From Actinernus sp. WN-2022 (taxonomy: Eukaryota > Cnidaria > Anthozoa > Actiniaria > Actinernidae), in NCBI GenBank assembly GCA_030867875.1, contig JAOWCC010000091.1, positions 744,001-808,000 on the forward strand: a stretch of 64,000 bases of DNA. The letters run 5' to 3'. Below, piece after piece: positions 1-10,500 of the stretch. Both the position numbers and the translations under genes were made by a program. Below the pieces are notes generated by a model, which had not been told where the DNA came from, did no database searches, and worked only from the letters and a program-made list of their open reading frames with translations. Within the stretch, counting starts at the first letter, position 1, and every line of letters starts with the position of its first letter.

Positions 1-113
1 CGGAGGAGGAGGAGGTCCGTTCCTCAAGTGCCACGGCATTTTGAAACGTGTCCGTTGTCTCTTGGCGTGTTGCGGAGGAAAAGTGGTTATTCAGGGATCT
101 CATTTTGAGGATT

Positions 114-1241
114 ATGGGGCTCCCCAAGAAGGAGAAGAAAAAGAATCCTACCGCGCTGCTCGATGCGTTGTATTACGACCCCAGCAGCCCTGCTGCCTTT
201 GGGGGTGCTGCCCGCCTAATGAAAGCGGCTAACGAAGTGGGGGTGACCCGAACCACCACTTTAGCGTGGCTGGAAAAACGATTGACCTTTACGTTGCACC
301 GACCTTTTCGAAAAAAAATTCTGCGAGGGTGCGTGCGCGTGATAGCACTCGACGAGCAATGGCAGGAGGACCTGGTGGACATGGAAGCCGCGAGTTCCTT
401 CAACAAGGGCTACAAACACATTTTGACCATCATCGATGTGTTGTCCAAGTACGCGTGGGCGGTTCCCCTGAAGAACAAGACGGGGGAGGAATTGGTGCGC
501 GCCTTTACCCAAGTGTTCCGCGAACGGAAACCGTTATGGTTGCAGACCGATGCCGGAACAGAATTTACCAACCGTAAGTTCAAGGCCTTTTTAAAAAAGA
601 ATGACGTGGCCTTTTTCGTCACGTACAACGAAACCAAAGCCCAGATTGCCGAGCGGTTCAACCGGACGCTCAAGGGACGCATGTACAAATATTTCACGGC
701 CACCGGGAAGAAAGAGTATTTGAAAGTCCTCCCGCAGCTGGTGCTCGGGTACAACAGGGCCGTCCACAGCAGCATTCGACGCGCCCCCATCACCGTCACG
801 CCCTTCAACGACCACGAGGTGAGGGCCGTCTTGTACCGGGAAAAGGAGCCGACGATGAAGGGGAAGCCGAAGAAACCGTTGTACCGTCCCAGCGACACGG
901 TACGGATTAGCAAAACCAAAGGTCATTTTGAAAAAAGCTATCTGGCCAACTGGTCGGAGGAAGTGTTCACGGTGCGGCAACGGTTGGACTACCGCACGCC
1001 TCCCGTCTACCGGCTGGAGGAAGGCTTGAGGGGAATGTTTTACGAAAGCAAGATGACGCCGGTGGCCGTAGAAAAAGAAAGTCTCTTTATCATCGAAAAG
1101 GTGTTGCAACGCCACCCCGGCAAGAAGAAGAACCAGGAAGAAGTCTTGGTGAAATGGCAAGGGTACCCCACCAAATTTAACAGCTGGGTCCCGGTCACTC
1201 AGCTCCAGACCCAAACGTACGGTAGAAAGAAAAAGAAATAA
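114..1241 (+). CDS. Retrovirus-type integrase with C-terminal chromodomain (F54H12.3-like)
   Basis: 375 residues from the first ATG at 114; the frame is open upstream to about 48 but has no ATG there. An N-terminal helical region of about 70 residues is followed by an RNase-H-fold integrase core. The DDE residues look present: D86 (motif EDLVDM), D146 (LQTDAGTEF) and E180 (AERFNRTLK), with 33 residues between the last two. An SH3-like stretch (about 255-325) and a chromodomain (about 325-365, motif VLVKWQGYPTKFNSWVP) follow. The layout matches integrases of Maverick/Polinton and adintovirus-type elements, which insert the linear DNA into the host genome; the chromodomain may steer target choice. 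The ORF is intact although its structural neighbours are broken. It starts a same-strand block running to 4.4 kb and is more GC-rich than the rest of the window. A solitary domesticated integrase is less likely because of the neighbours. Confidence 0.88.
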   Translation: MGLPKKEKKKNPTALLDALYYDPSSPAAFGGAARLMKAANEVGVTRTTTLAWLEKRLTFTLHRPFRKKILRGCVRVIALDEQWQEDLVDMEAASSFNKGYKHILTIIDVLSKYAWAVPLKNKTGEELVRAFTQVFRERKPLWLQTDAGTEFTNRKFKAFLKKNDVAFFVTYNETKAQIAERFNRTLKGRMYKYFTATGKKEYLKVLPQLVLGYNRAVHSSIRRAPITVTPFNDHEVRAVLYREKEPTMKGKPKKPLYRPSDTVRISKTKGHFEKSYLANWSEEVFTVRQRLDYRTPPVYRLEEGLRGMFYESKMTPVAVEKESLFIIEKVLQRHPGKKKNQEEVLVKWQGYPTKFNSWVPVTQLQTQTYGRKKKK

Positions 1242-1288
1242 GAGAGTTTGTTGTTCCGACGGTCGGATTCATTTGCGAAAAAGAGAGG

Positions 1289-1734
1289 ATGGAGCAGGTA
1301 GAGGAATTTTACATTACCGTTACCAACGGGACGAGTACCTACATCTACACCAATGCCCCGTCCCGGTTCCGTATCCATCTCCCACAAATGTACGAGTTGT
1401 CTCCGGACTGGGAAATGGCGGTCACGCAACTGGTCTTCCCCAGGCCCCAGAGAAGAAGACGCTTTACATGTACTGTGATTTGGTGGAACCCAGTATTGTG
1501 GGGGATACAAAAGCCCCCCTGCTGAGAGTCCTTTTTTCAGGGACCGGTGGCGACACGATCCAAGAACGCAACTTTACCCACCTGTTCTACAGGCGGTTGG
1601 CCAAGACGGTGTTTGAGGATTTCGAAATCCTTATAACCGATGAGCACGGGAAGCTTGTTTCATTTCCACAAACCCCTAAGGTGGAAGTGACCCTCCATTT
1701 CCGGAAAGCATGGACCCCGACCGCATCTGGATGA
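1289..1734 (+). pseudogene. Virion-type structural protein, copy A, internally deleted
   Basis: Starts with ATG at 1289. The first ~50 residues carry the motif EEFYITVTN and a SRFRIHLP...WEMAVTQLVFP block. Near 1440 the frame changes and the sequence jumps to the C-terminal block (LYMYCDLVEPSIVGD, then KAPLLRV and a DFEILITDEHGK tail). Copy B immediately downstream has about 270 residues between the equivalent blocks, so copy A has lost the whole middle and gone out of frame. The two-block pattern belongs to a family I associate with F54H12.2/F54H12.3-type elements in cnidarians. A role as a minor capsid or penton-like protein is inferred from context. Its stop overlaps the ATG of copy B by 25 bases, a compact virus-like arrangement. 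Function is certainly lost. Confidence 0.68.
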
Positions 1735-2995
1735 CGTTGCCTAGTGTGGCCAGCCGGGCTACCTTTCCCAATAACATGGGATCCCATTTTCGTATCCGTC
1801 TCCCGGAGATGTTGGTCTTGGACCGGCTGTGGGAGATGGCCCTCTGCCACCTGCAATTTCCACACGCCTGGGATGAATTGTTCCCTAAAGAGCAAGACCG
1901 TCAATTTATACTGATCCAAGGAAAACTTCTCCAAGACGAAGTGACCTCGACCACCCTCACCTTTGCTTCCCAGCATTTCAAAACGGTCACAGATCTGGTT
2001 CATGCTATGCGCTGGGCTTTGGTTCAAGGAGGGTTCGAGGCGATCCTCAAAACATTTGACATCCGGGCGCAATTAACCGATAAAACATTGGGTAAGGACT
2101 GCCCTGGAATTGAAACAAACCCCTCACCTGGCCTACATAATCGGTTTGCAGGACGATCCCAAAAAAAACACCACGCATCCCGGAGCCAGGGTGAAAAAAA
2201 CAGGTCCCCACACCTAGTTGATGTCCAGTTTCATTGGGATCCGTAACGGTGCAGTGATTCCGGACAAAGCCATCCTGATCCCTCCGTCGATTTCGGAGAA
2301 AGATCGAACCGTGTACTGCATAGGGAACATGCCTCAATTTCAAAACCACCACAATATCAAAACCACCTTTGTGTTACCGACCGGGAACTACGCGAACGCC
2401 AAAGCTATCCAAGAGGCCATTCCGATCTACGCCCCTCATGTGTTATGGTATTGGAACCGCTCGGGCTCCTAAAGGGTCCTTAATGCTGACCCTTCAAACC
2501 CTCAAACCTTCAAATCATCTTGTCATGAGTCCTTGGCTGGCCAAGCTGTTCGGGTTTGGCGACGGGCACACGCCCCAAATCTTTTCAGATAACAAAAACA
2601 AGTCCCTGTGTCCCCTGATGGGGTACCAGCCCGAGTGTTGGTCCACCTATTACTCCGGTCTGAAAATCTCGACGACCAAACCCTACCCACTCAACCGTGA
2701 TTTTAAACACCAACCCGTACGCAGTTTGTACGTGTACTGCGATCTGATTGAGCCGCATATCGTGGGGGATGTGAAAGCGCCCTTGTTGCGTGTCGTGTCG
2801 GCCCAGGTCCCCTACAACAAGGTGGTGGAACGAGACTTTCCGGTCATGCGCTACTTCCCGCTCGCCAAAACGGTATTTGACACACTGGAAATCCTTTAAA
2901 CCGACGAGGCAGGCCAACGCATCTCATTCACCTCAACAGCGACCGTGGTGGCGACATTGGAATTTGTGAAGCGCACTCTGAAAAGGAAAGGATGA
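1710..2995 (+). pseudogene. Virion-type structural protein, copy B, frameshifted
   Basis: A paralogue of copy A in tandem. ATG at 1710 opens an N-terminal block (RIWMTLPS, then SHFRIRLPEM and WEMALCHLQFP). The coding trace then passes through three frames: 1710 to about 2100, about 2218-2470, and about 2440-2995. It finishes with the family's C-terminal block (LYVYCDLIEPHIVGD, KAPLLRVV). An in-frame stop lies at 2897-2899 and the terminal TGA at 2993-2995. That TGA overlaps the next gene's ATG in an ATGA arrangement, showing that the original layout was tight. At least two frameshifts plus one stop make it non-functional. The family resemblance is clear between the two copies; the structural role (penton or minor capsid) is inference. 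Confidence 0.68.
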
Positions 2996-3618
2996 ATGGA
3001 TCGTCTACGGGGTCTATGGCACCGGTGCCATCTATGGGGGACGTGGTTGGCGGAGGGTCTTCGATACCTGTGTTCCGTGCACTCCCCGCACACCCCTCCA
3101 GCCCTCAACGCACGCCCACCTCCATTCCTGTCTTCCAGGGGGGCCGCGGACAGCAAGGCGGCGGGGGACTCCTCCCTATCCGTTGGAATGAACTTAGCGG
3201 TTACGGCCCGATCACAAATCAAAAGGGTGGGCTATTGCCCTTAGCGGTGGCCGCCTTGGTCGTGATGGCGGGCAAAGCACTGGCCGGGACCGTCGCGGGG
3301 GCGGTGGCTAAAAAAGGAGGACAAAAGATTCTCGCACGCCTGAAAAAGAAATTTGGTAAGAGGGTGGTGAAACAAATCGTGAAGGACACGAGTCAAGGGG
3401 CGGCCCGCGTGTTCGGCAAGAAAACCTGTAAAAAGTTGATCCAAGGGCTGGAAAAGATAGCGGGGGTGGCGCCGAAAAAGAAAAAGACGAAGAAGCCGGC
3501 GGCGCGACCCACCGCCAGCAAGAATAAAAGAAAGAAAAAACAGTCTCCCTCTCTCATTCCTTCGACGTCCGTCAAGCGTACACGTGTCGCGAGAGATATC
3601 TTTGACGACGATTATTGA
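2992..3618 (+). CDS. Basic core or minor capsid-like protein of the virus-like element
   Basis: 208 residues, ATG at 2992 overlapping the upstream stop by ATGA. The N-terminal ~80 residues are rich in Gly, Ser and Pro. Residues about 82-105 form a hydrophobic, Ala/Val/Gly-rich segment (LLPLAVAALVVMAGKALAG). The C-terminal half is strongly basic, with Lys/Arg runs such as KKKKTKKPAARP, and ends in an acidic DIFDDDY tail. A hydrophobic or amphipathic segment next to a Lys/Arg-rich tail resembles adenovirus pVI/pX-type and adintovirus core proteins, which condense DNA and help membrane passage. No sequence-level homology can be proved by eye. The ORF is uninterrupted, and the position just before the capsid gene supports a packaging role. 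Confidence 0.6.
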   Translation: MNGSSTGSMAPVPSMGDVVGGGSSIPVFRALPAHPSSPQRTPTSIPVFQGGRGQQGGGGLLPIRWNELSGYGPITNQKGGLLPLAVAALVVMAGKALAGTVAGAVAKKGGQKILARLKKKFGKRVVKQIVKDTSQGAARVFGKKTCKKLIQGLEKIAGVAPKKKKTKKPAARPTASKNKRKKKQSPSLIPSTSVKRTRVARDIFDDDY

Positions 3619-3623
3619 ACACC

Positions 3624-4409
3624 ATGGCCACGGTAGCAGGCATGGGCAAACCGCCCCTGCCCAACATGTTGGGCGGCTACAACACCCATTTGGATTTTTT
3701 CGGAAAGGAATTGGCTCAAGCGGTCGAAGAACGAGGCTATTGGTCGGAACACTCCCCCAAATCGGCCCTCTTACCCGGGTCGCCCGTGGAATATTACCTC
3801 CCTGCCAGTCCCTATTACACCGTGCTGCCTAGAAGTTACTTCAAGGTGATGGCCAACCTCGTGAAAGCCAACGGAGAGAATTTGACCGCCGATTTGAACT
3901 TGGGCCCCGTCAACAATTGGTTTCATTCCCTCTGGTCGCAAATAGATATGGCCTTGAACGGGAATGGATGACCATGAGCACCAAAACCTACCCCTACAAA
4001 GCCTACCTCAGCACCGTCCTCAACTTTACTCCAGACGCCAAGAAATCCTACCTGACCTCGGGGCTGTACTACAAAGACATGGCCGGGGCCATGGATGTTT
4101 TCGCCATCGACGGAGCCAACACAGGGTTGAATGTGAGGGCGGCCTACGCGGCGGAAAGCAAAGTGGTGGAACTGACCGGGATGTTTTACATCGACGCAGC
4201 CTTCACCAACAAACTTCTCCTAAACGGGGTCCCCCTAGAATTCCGACTTACCCCTGCCAGCAACGCTTTCGCCCTCATGGGGGACAGTGGGGGCGGCGGA
4301 AGCGGCCGCCGCCAAAATTGTACTGAAGCGGGTCACCTTTTTCCGCCGCGTCAGCGTCTGCAACAAGGACTTCATGAAGAGTATCGAAATAAAACTAATT
4401 AACTTATGA
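3624..4409 (+). pseudogene. Major-capsid-like protein (F54H12.2-like family), frameshifted and C-truncated
   Basis: The first ATG is at 3624 in a good Kozak context (accATGg), six bases after the stop of the preceding gene. The trace covers about 260 residues in three frames with changes near 3960 and 4300. Recognisable family blocks are SPVEYYLPAS, LGPVNNWFHSLWSQID, TKTYPYKAYLSTVLNF, KKSYLTSGLYYKDMAG and KLLLNGVPLEFRL, then KIVLKRVTFFRRV. This matches the F54H12.2-like family, which travels with F54H12.3-like integrases. I interpret it as the double-jelly-roll major capsid protein, an inference from the element type. The usual protein is longer, so the C-terminal part is missing where GC-rich sequence ends near 4.4 kb. 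A Gly-rich tract (about 4270-4300) marks the last frameshift. Confidence 0.72.
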
Positions 4410-4874
4410 TCGCCGTAGTGTCGTGTCGAAGTCTTCTGAAAAGAGCGGGAGAAATTTTAAACGGTAGATGTTTTTACGCCCAAAATCATCCCGGTTCAGG
4501 TTACCTAGCCAACCGCAATGCAAAACTTCGACGGATTCACGTGAAAAATGAAATACTATCCCTTGTTTATTCCCAATGCGCTGGACTTCGAACGTGAATG
4601 ACGTACGTACGTCAAATGGCGGGAATCGTTTCCCGCCGAAGTTCGTGTGGATGTTGTGAATGCTTTCTCTGTATTCTCCAACCATGGCCATGTTATCGTT
4701 TTTAGCCATCATAGGAATAGGAATAGGAATAGGAATACGAAGAACCTTTCCTTGAGATAAAGCGGGCTGAATTTCGTGATATCAAGTTGCTGAACTCAAA
4801 TTATTTGGGTTATTAGCAGCATATTGTGCGAGAACTATATTTTTACAGGGCTTGCTGACAATAGGTTTCGTGAA
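4410..4874 (+). other. Edge of the virus-like block; short hairpin and GGAATA repeat
   Basis: No gene is supported here. Base composition drops from GC-rich to AT-rich after about 4.4-4.7 kb, which suggests the right edge or a truncation point of the virus-like element. A perfect short hairpin (ggcgggaa/ttcccgcc) lies at about 4618-4637, after a run of ACGT repeats. A tandem aggaat-type microsatellite occupies about 4711-4738. No terminal inverted repeat could be assigned, because the left end of the element lies outside the window. Confidence 0.5.
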
Positions 4875-5219
4875 ATGAAGCCGGTCGAGTCTCAACAGAG
4901 GGCAAGTACTTCTAGAAAATGGCAAAGAAGCATCGATACGGTGCGTACGAGGAGACTTAGGAGAAACATGAAGAAGAATTTAGTGATGAAAGGACTAACG
5001 AAGAAAGAAAGACGAGCCACACTCTCTGAAAAGCTACTTGTTAAGAGTCCACTAGTGAGATTGAAACAGCAAGATCATAAAGATATAAACGACACCCTCA
5101 AGCGAAAACTAGAGAGGTTTGAAGCCGAATATAGAAAAGAAAGAAAACATATCTGCATTTTACTGGAGGAAATGGAAAAAAGAGCACTCAGCAACCAAGA
5201 CACAGAACACAGCGAATAG
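4875..5219 (+). CDS. Hypothetical basic coiled-coil-like protein
   Basis: 114 residues from ATG 4875; the open frame extends upstream to about 4824 without another ATG. The protein is very rich in Lys, Arg and Glu with few hydrophobics. It has heptad-like spacing in its second half (KRKLERFEAEYRKERKH, then ILLEEMEKRAL), so a helical or coiled-coil region is plausible. An acceptor-like tttttacag precedes position 4850, so it could be a terminal exon. I do not recognise the family. It lies between the virus-like block and a foldback element and could be part of either or a chance ORF. Confidence 0.3.
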   Translation: MKPVESQQRASTSRKWQRSIDTVRTRRLRRNMKKNLVMKGLTKKERRATLSEKLLVKSPLVRLKQQDHKDINDTLKRKLERFEAEYRKERKHICILLEEMEKRALSNQDTEHSE

Positions 5220-5314
5220 GTAAATATGCAGGTTAAATTGTTCCTAATATATATACGACGTGCATGGCCATTTCAAAATAATTTTAGAACGTTTGGAGAC
5301 TGGAACCTAGTTTA

Positions 5315-5925
5315 CAAGTGAGTTGAATCAAAGACACTTCCACAGACCCCGCTCGGCCGTTGCATTTTCCTCACCAACTCATTTTCCCCGTTGAATTAAC
5401 AATTAACCTTAAATGGCAAACACGCTTGAAATAATGATAATCGTTAATTCTATGACAAATCCTAACCCGAACGACAAACCAAACCCTAACCATCGGACGA
5501 GTTCACGGGTAAACGACGGGTTCTCACTCACCTTGAACTAGGGTTCGCAAGTAAACAAGAAGAGAAGGTAAAGAAAGGAAAAATATTTTTTGAGAGCTCC
5601 TAATAAGATAAGAGGCGGCTGGTTTCCCAGGCTACTACTCGGGCTCGAACTCGTAACCCTTTGCGTGTACTGCAGTGTAGTGCAGACGTCATTTCTACTA
5701 CAGTAAGTCGGTCTACCGCCGTTCGGAATGTAACAAATCTTTATCTTTATCCTTGACTGGTTTTAAGAATGTCATTAGAATTAACGATTATCATTATTTC
5801 AAGCGTGTTTTCCATTTAAGGATAATGTTAATTCAACGGGGAGGATGTGTTGTCCTCACGCAAAGGAAAGTGCAACGGCCGAGAGGGGTCTGTGAAGGAG
5901 TCTCGTTGAATCACGACTTACAATA
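5315..5925. mobile_element. Foldback element with about 150-bp inverted arms
   Basis: The sequence at about 5315-5465 reappears inverted at about 5762-5925. The shared blocks include cctctcggccgttgca, ccccgttgaattaac and cacgcttgaaataatgataa. Arms are about 85-90% alike by eye with a ~300-bp spacer and no coding sequence. This is the form of a non-autonomous DNA transposon (MITE) with long terminal inverted repeats. Exact ends and target duplication were not resolved. Confidence 0.7.
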
Positions 5926-6272
5926 TAGAAAATCAAAGACCTAAACAACTGTTAAAAACGGCTAAATAGAACCCTTTCCAAATGGCAAGATCTAAGTCAA
6001 AACAGTGAGGAGATCGCTGACTCTAGGAAAGAGCTCAAGAAATCCACAGAAGCGACAATTGAGTGAAGAATTGACGACTTCGGCGAAGAATCCGGTCCAC
6101 GTGTGATTTCAGCCAAAGATTATTTTAGTTTCAAAAGGCCCCAGGGATGCCGTTTACAAGATGTAAATACGTTGCAAAACAGTATTTCAGCCTCTGCTGT
6201 TTGTAACGGAAGGAACTTTGGCGCTTTTTGAGAAGCCTATGGTTTGTGGCCTGGCCAGAACTCTAAAATGGG
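5926..6272. other. No gene seen
   Basis: About 350 bases with no supported ORF, repeat or structure. It lies downstream of the AAA+ gene's stop (that gene is on the - strand) and may include its 3' untranslated region. Confidence 0.4.
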
Positions 6273-7525
6273 CTAACGTTCTGCCGACTGATCGTCTTCA
6301 GAGGCCGGAGGCAATCTCCTGCATGATGCGATGATGTCCTGCTCATGGATCACCATCAGCTCCGGCAATGCAGCATCAAGTGGCACTCTATTGCTAGTCT
6401 CTTCGATAGATTCCTGCAGCATTATTCGGATTAAGCGTGCATTCATCGTCTGGCGGTGAGACTCTGAGGTGTTGTCCCTTATTATGCGGCAGACATTGAT
6501 GTCGTGATCTTCGGGGTGTCGAAAACCCTTCTCTTTCATTGATCTGTTAAAGATCTCCCCAAGTTCCTCTATGGAATAATCCGGGAACACGAATTTGCGG
6601 TAAATTCGAGACCTAAGCCCAGGATTTACATTTAAAAATCTGGTCAATGGCTTCTCATAGCCCGCAAAAATCATTACGGGATCTCCTGACTCCATCACCG
6701 CCATTAGCTCTTCAATGGCCTCTCTTCCGAAATCCTTCCCTCCAGCAAGGATCAGGCGATACGCCTCATCTACGAATAGCACTCCACCCCGGGCTAGTTT
6801 TATTTTTAGTTTTGTATTCTCAGTGGTGGAGCCCAAATACTGGCCCACCAAGTCTGATCTCTGGACTTCCATCACTTTGTTGGTCGAGATTTTGTCGATT
6901 TTGTACAGCAGATCTGCAAGAGAAGATGATCGCGTAACATTAAAAAGCAGGATATTATATGATCTTAGTATCGAATAACCACGATATTATCTTCATTATA
7001 ATAACTAATATCACGCATATCTCGGACGTAACAGGTGCCATTTTAAGGGATAGCATCAAATCTCCGTTATTAGCCCACCGGTTATAAGCTAAAACTGTAA
7101 GATTTCACGCTGCACTATGTTCCGTCCTATTCCATGCTTTCTATTGGCTAGGCTGATGTACGTCACCGGTCAAAAGATTGACCGGTAAATTTGGAGCGAA
7201 ACAAGTGAGAAAAGTCACGGCTTTAAAACAACTAACCGAAGCGGGAAAATATTAAAGGACTTTGAGAAAGTTTAGGCAGGATCCAACAACATAGAAACCG
7301 AACTGACTGTTTGCAATTACCTGGAACACGTCTAGCGAAAGTGGTCTTGCCTGTGCCTGGGTTGCCAGCAAAGACGAGATGAAGTGGAGTATCATCGACA
7401 ACCCTCTGACCAAGAAGACGTCGTCACTCATTTTGAAGTTGGGTTTTAGCAAACCTTATGAACTGCTCCTTGAGCACTTTCAGGCCAACGAACTTCCCGA
7501 TTGACCTTTCCATCATATGTAGGAT
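6273..7525 (-). pseudogene. CbxX/SpoVK-type AAA+ ATPase fragment, two exons, premature stop
   Basis: Two - strand segments join with GT-AG borders. Exon A (about 7321-7525) contains the Walker A motif GNPGTGKT after DDTPLHLVFA. Exon B (6273-6913) contains Walker B VLFVDEAYRL, sensor-1 VMIFAGYE and an arginine-finger-like NPGLRSRI. The intron 6914-7320 splits a codon in phase 1 and splicing keeps the frame. The fold is that of the CbxX/CfqX AAA+ family (SpoVK, Rubisco activase CbbX), which in animals occurs in multi-domain proteins of uncertain role. A TGA at 7424-7426 interrupts exon A about 20 codons before the P-loop, and exon A has no clear upstream start. It is therefore probably a pseudogene or partial copy, though a single-base assembly error at the TGA is possible. 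Confidence 0.68.
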
Positions 7526-7529
7526 GCGT

Positions 7530-10500
7530 TCATGTCTTCTATATAAGTACTAGTACCAATGTATTAAATAACTAAATAAACATATTTTAGTTCAGAGATA
7601 CGAGAGAAAGGAAATAATTCATAAGTAGTTACTTATAATTATATGTTTTTTAGAGATTGTCGAAGTTGTAAAGGAAGAGAGTTCCAAATGGTAGTTCCTT
7701 GAACGCGAATTGAGTAAATAAGTTTGTGATGATGAAGATGTAAATCGTCTTTATGTCTAGTAAAATAATGGTGAAAATCATAATTGAAATTAAAAAGTAA
7801 GGATATTGAGGAAGGCAACTGCTTTTGGGTATGTAAAAAAAAAAACATGATATTTGATATTTGAAAACTTCGAAAATACTGAAGATGCTAAAATGGTAAA
7901 ATAGGGGAAGGGAAGGTGTTTGTGGGGGTGAATGAGTAATAATACGAAGTGCTTTTTTTTTGTAATTGGTGTATAGGTTTTTAGTGAGTGGGAAAGGTTG
8001 ATGCCCAAATTATGTTACAGTACTGAAGATAGGGTAATACTGAGGAATTATAAAGTATATGAAGAGTGTTAGTATTAAAGAATTGTCGGGCTTTACTTAT
8101 AATTCCTATGCTTTTTGCCATTTTTGGTTTTAATGTGTGGCTTCCAGGAAAGATGTTGATGAATGATAACACCTAAAAATTTAGTTTGCTCGGTTCTATT
8201 TATATTATGATTATCAATGGGAATGGTTAAATTAGTAAAGTGTTTTTTTTTCCTGGGGGGATGAAATAGAATGAATTTAGTTTTATCTGGATGTAAGGAA
8301 AGTTTATTGGCTTTAAGCCAGTCTCCAACATGTGTTAATTCACTATTTATAATATTTGACAGTTCTGAAATATTCTTACTACTATAAAATATATTGGTAT
8401 CATCAGCAAATAAAATAAAAGATAGTTGTGAGGAACTATTGAAAATATCATTTATGTAAATAAGGAATAAGAGTGGCCCCAGAATTGAACTTTGTGGAAC
8501 ACCACATGGGATAGGTTTAGGCAAGGATCTCACACTGTCTATCTCAACATATTGTTTTCTGGATGAAAGATAACTTTTCAACCATTGTAACGGTATTCCT
8601 CGAATGCCATAGAATTCAAGTTTATCTAGAAGAATAGAGTGGTTGACAGTGTTAAATGCTTTTTTAAAGTCAATAAATATACCAATTGTAAATTCGTTTT
8701 TTTCAAACGATTGCATAATTTTGTCTACAAGCTCAAGGATGGCCATAAATGTAGAGTGATTTTTTCGAAATCCATATTGGTGGTTACTAAGAATTTTGTG
8801 TTTTATTAAGTAATCAAGAATTCTTTGGTACATAACTTTTTCCAAAATTGTCGAAAAACAAGGAAGAATAGATATTGGTCGATAATTGCTGAAATTTTGT
8901 TGGTCATCATTTTTGTAGATAGGTATAACTTTACCTATCTTTAGTTTATCTGGTACAACACCAGTAGAAATTGATGTATTCCATATATTAGTTTCCTTGA
9001 TGGGAAGAATGTTGATGCCATCAGAGCCTTCAGCTTTGGTTATTTTTAGGGACGTGACAAATGATACGACTTCATCAGGAGATGTGGGAGAAAGAAAGAT
9101 ACTCTGAGAATAAGTTCCTTTAAGATAGGCTGTATGACTAGTAGCATTGGGTAATATTTTGTTTGCAAGAGAAGGTCCAACATTTGTGAAAAAAAGCATT
9201 GAATTTGTTTACGATTTGTGTTAAGTCAGTATATGAGCCATTTGTGTCTTTCATATTTGAAGGTGTATGTGATGATAGTTTTTTTGATATGACTTCTTTA
9301 ATGATGGACCATGTGTTTTTAAAGAGCAAGATGCAGATGACAGTTTGTCATGGTAGTATTTTTTTCTGGCTAGTATTACCGTATGATTATATTTATTTCG
9401 ATATTTAGTGTATTTGATTTTGTTCACGCTTGATGGGTTCAGTAACAGTTGCTTGTAAAGGGCATTTTTTCTTCGACAAGAGTTTTGTAAGCCAGTAGTG
9501 AACCATGGATTGGAATTTGATCTTCTATTGAACACCAGTTTTTTTATGGAAAATGTTTTTCATAAATAGGAATTAGTACGTCGATAAAATGACTATAGCC
9601 ATCATTGGGATTGGTATATGAATCAGTGAATGTCCAGTCAATAAGGGCAAGTTCAGAACGCAAGTTTATAATATTAGTAGGAGACATACGACGTTTTTGT
9701 ATTGTTGGAGGCCTACAGTTGTGAATAAGTATTGTATTTGTTATTTGAAATATCGGAAGATGATCAGATATATCAGTATAAAGAATACCACTGATCTTGC
9801 TGTGATCTAGGTTATTAGTGAATATGTTGTCTATTAAGGTAGCAGAATGAGAAGTAATTCTGGTTGGTTTTGATATCAGTGGATAAAAACTATTAGACAT
9901 CATAAGATCCAAAAAGTCATTAGTTGGTTCATGAGAATCGCAGTTCAACATATTAATATTTAAATCACCTAAAATGTAGCACTTTTTATTTTCAAAACTT
10001 AGTTTAGATAAGGTATGTCTAAAACTATCAATAAAATTGTTTACATCAACATCTGGAGGCTTATATAAACAACCTATAATTATGTTTTTGTCATGTGTTT
10101 GAATAATTTCTGAAAATATTGATTCATATTTTTTTTGGTCTTTGGATTAAAGATCACGACGGATTTTAAAATTATATAAATTACTGATAAACAAACCCAC
10201 ACCTCCACCTATTTTATGTCTTCTAGGATTTGAAAGAAAGCTATACCCTGGGAGATTATATATATCACTAGTATTATCATCTAGCCAAGTTTCTGACATT
10301 CCTACAGCGGAAAAAGGAATATCCAAAGTAGATAGATAATCATACAGATCTTCACAATGTTTTTTTAAACTCCTTATATTAATGTGAAAAGTGGAAAAGC
10401 TATGCGAGAGTTTGGGAAAATATTTATTAAATTCAATGTAAGTAAAATAAGCACAGTTAGAAAGAAGTTTAGAATTATTCACTAGGATATTAGTATCAGG

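Noticed and set aside
48..113. N-terminal extension of the integrase
   Set aside because: The upstream open frame begins with GTG and has no ATG; the first ATG is at 114.
410..1214. Long - strand ORFs opposite the integrase (410-919 and 591-1214)
   Set aside because: They are antisense shadows of a GC-rich, clearly conserved integrase frame.
5700..5945. Small + strand ORF at 5753-5944
   Set aside because: It lies entirely within the right arm of the foldback element and mirrors the left arm.
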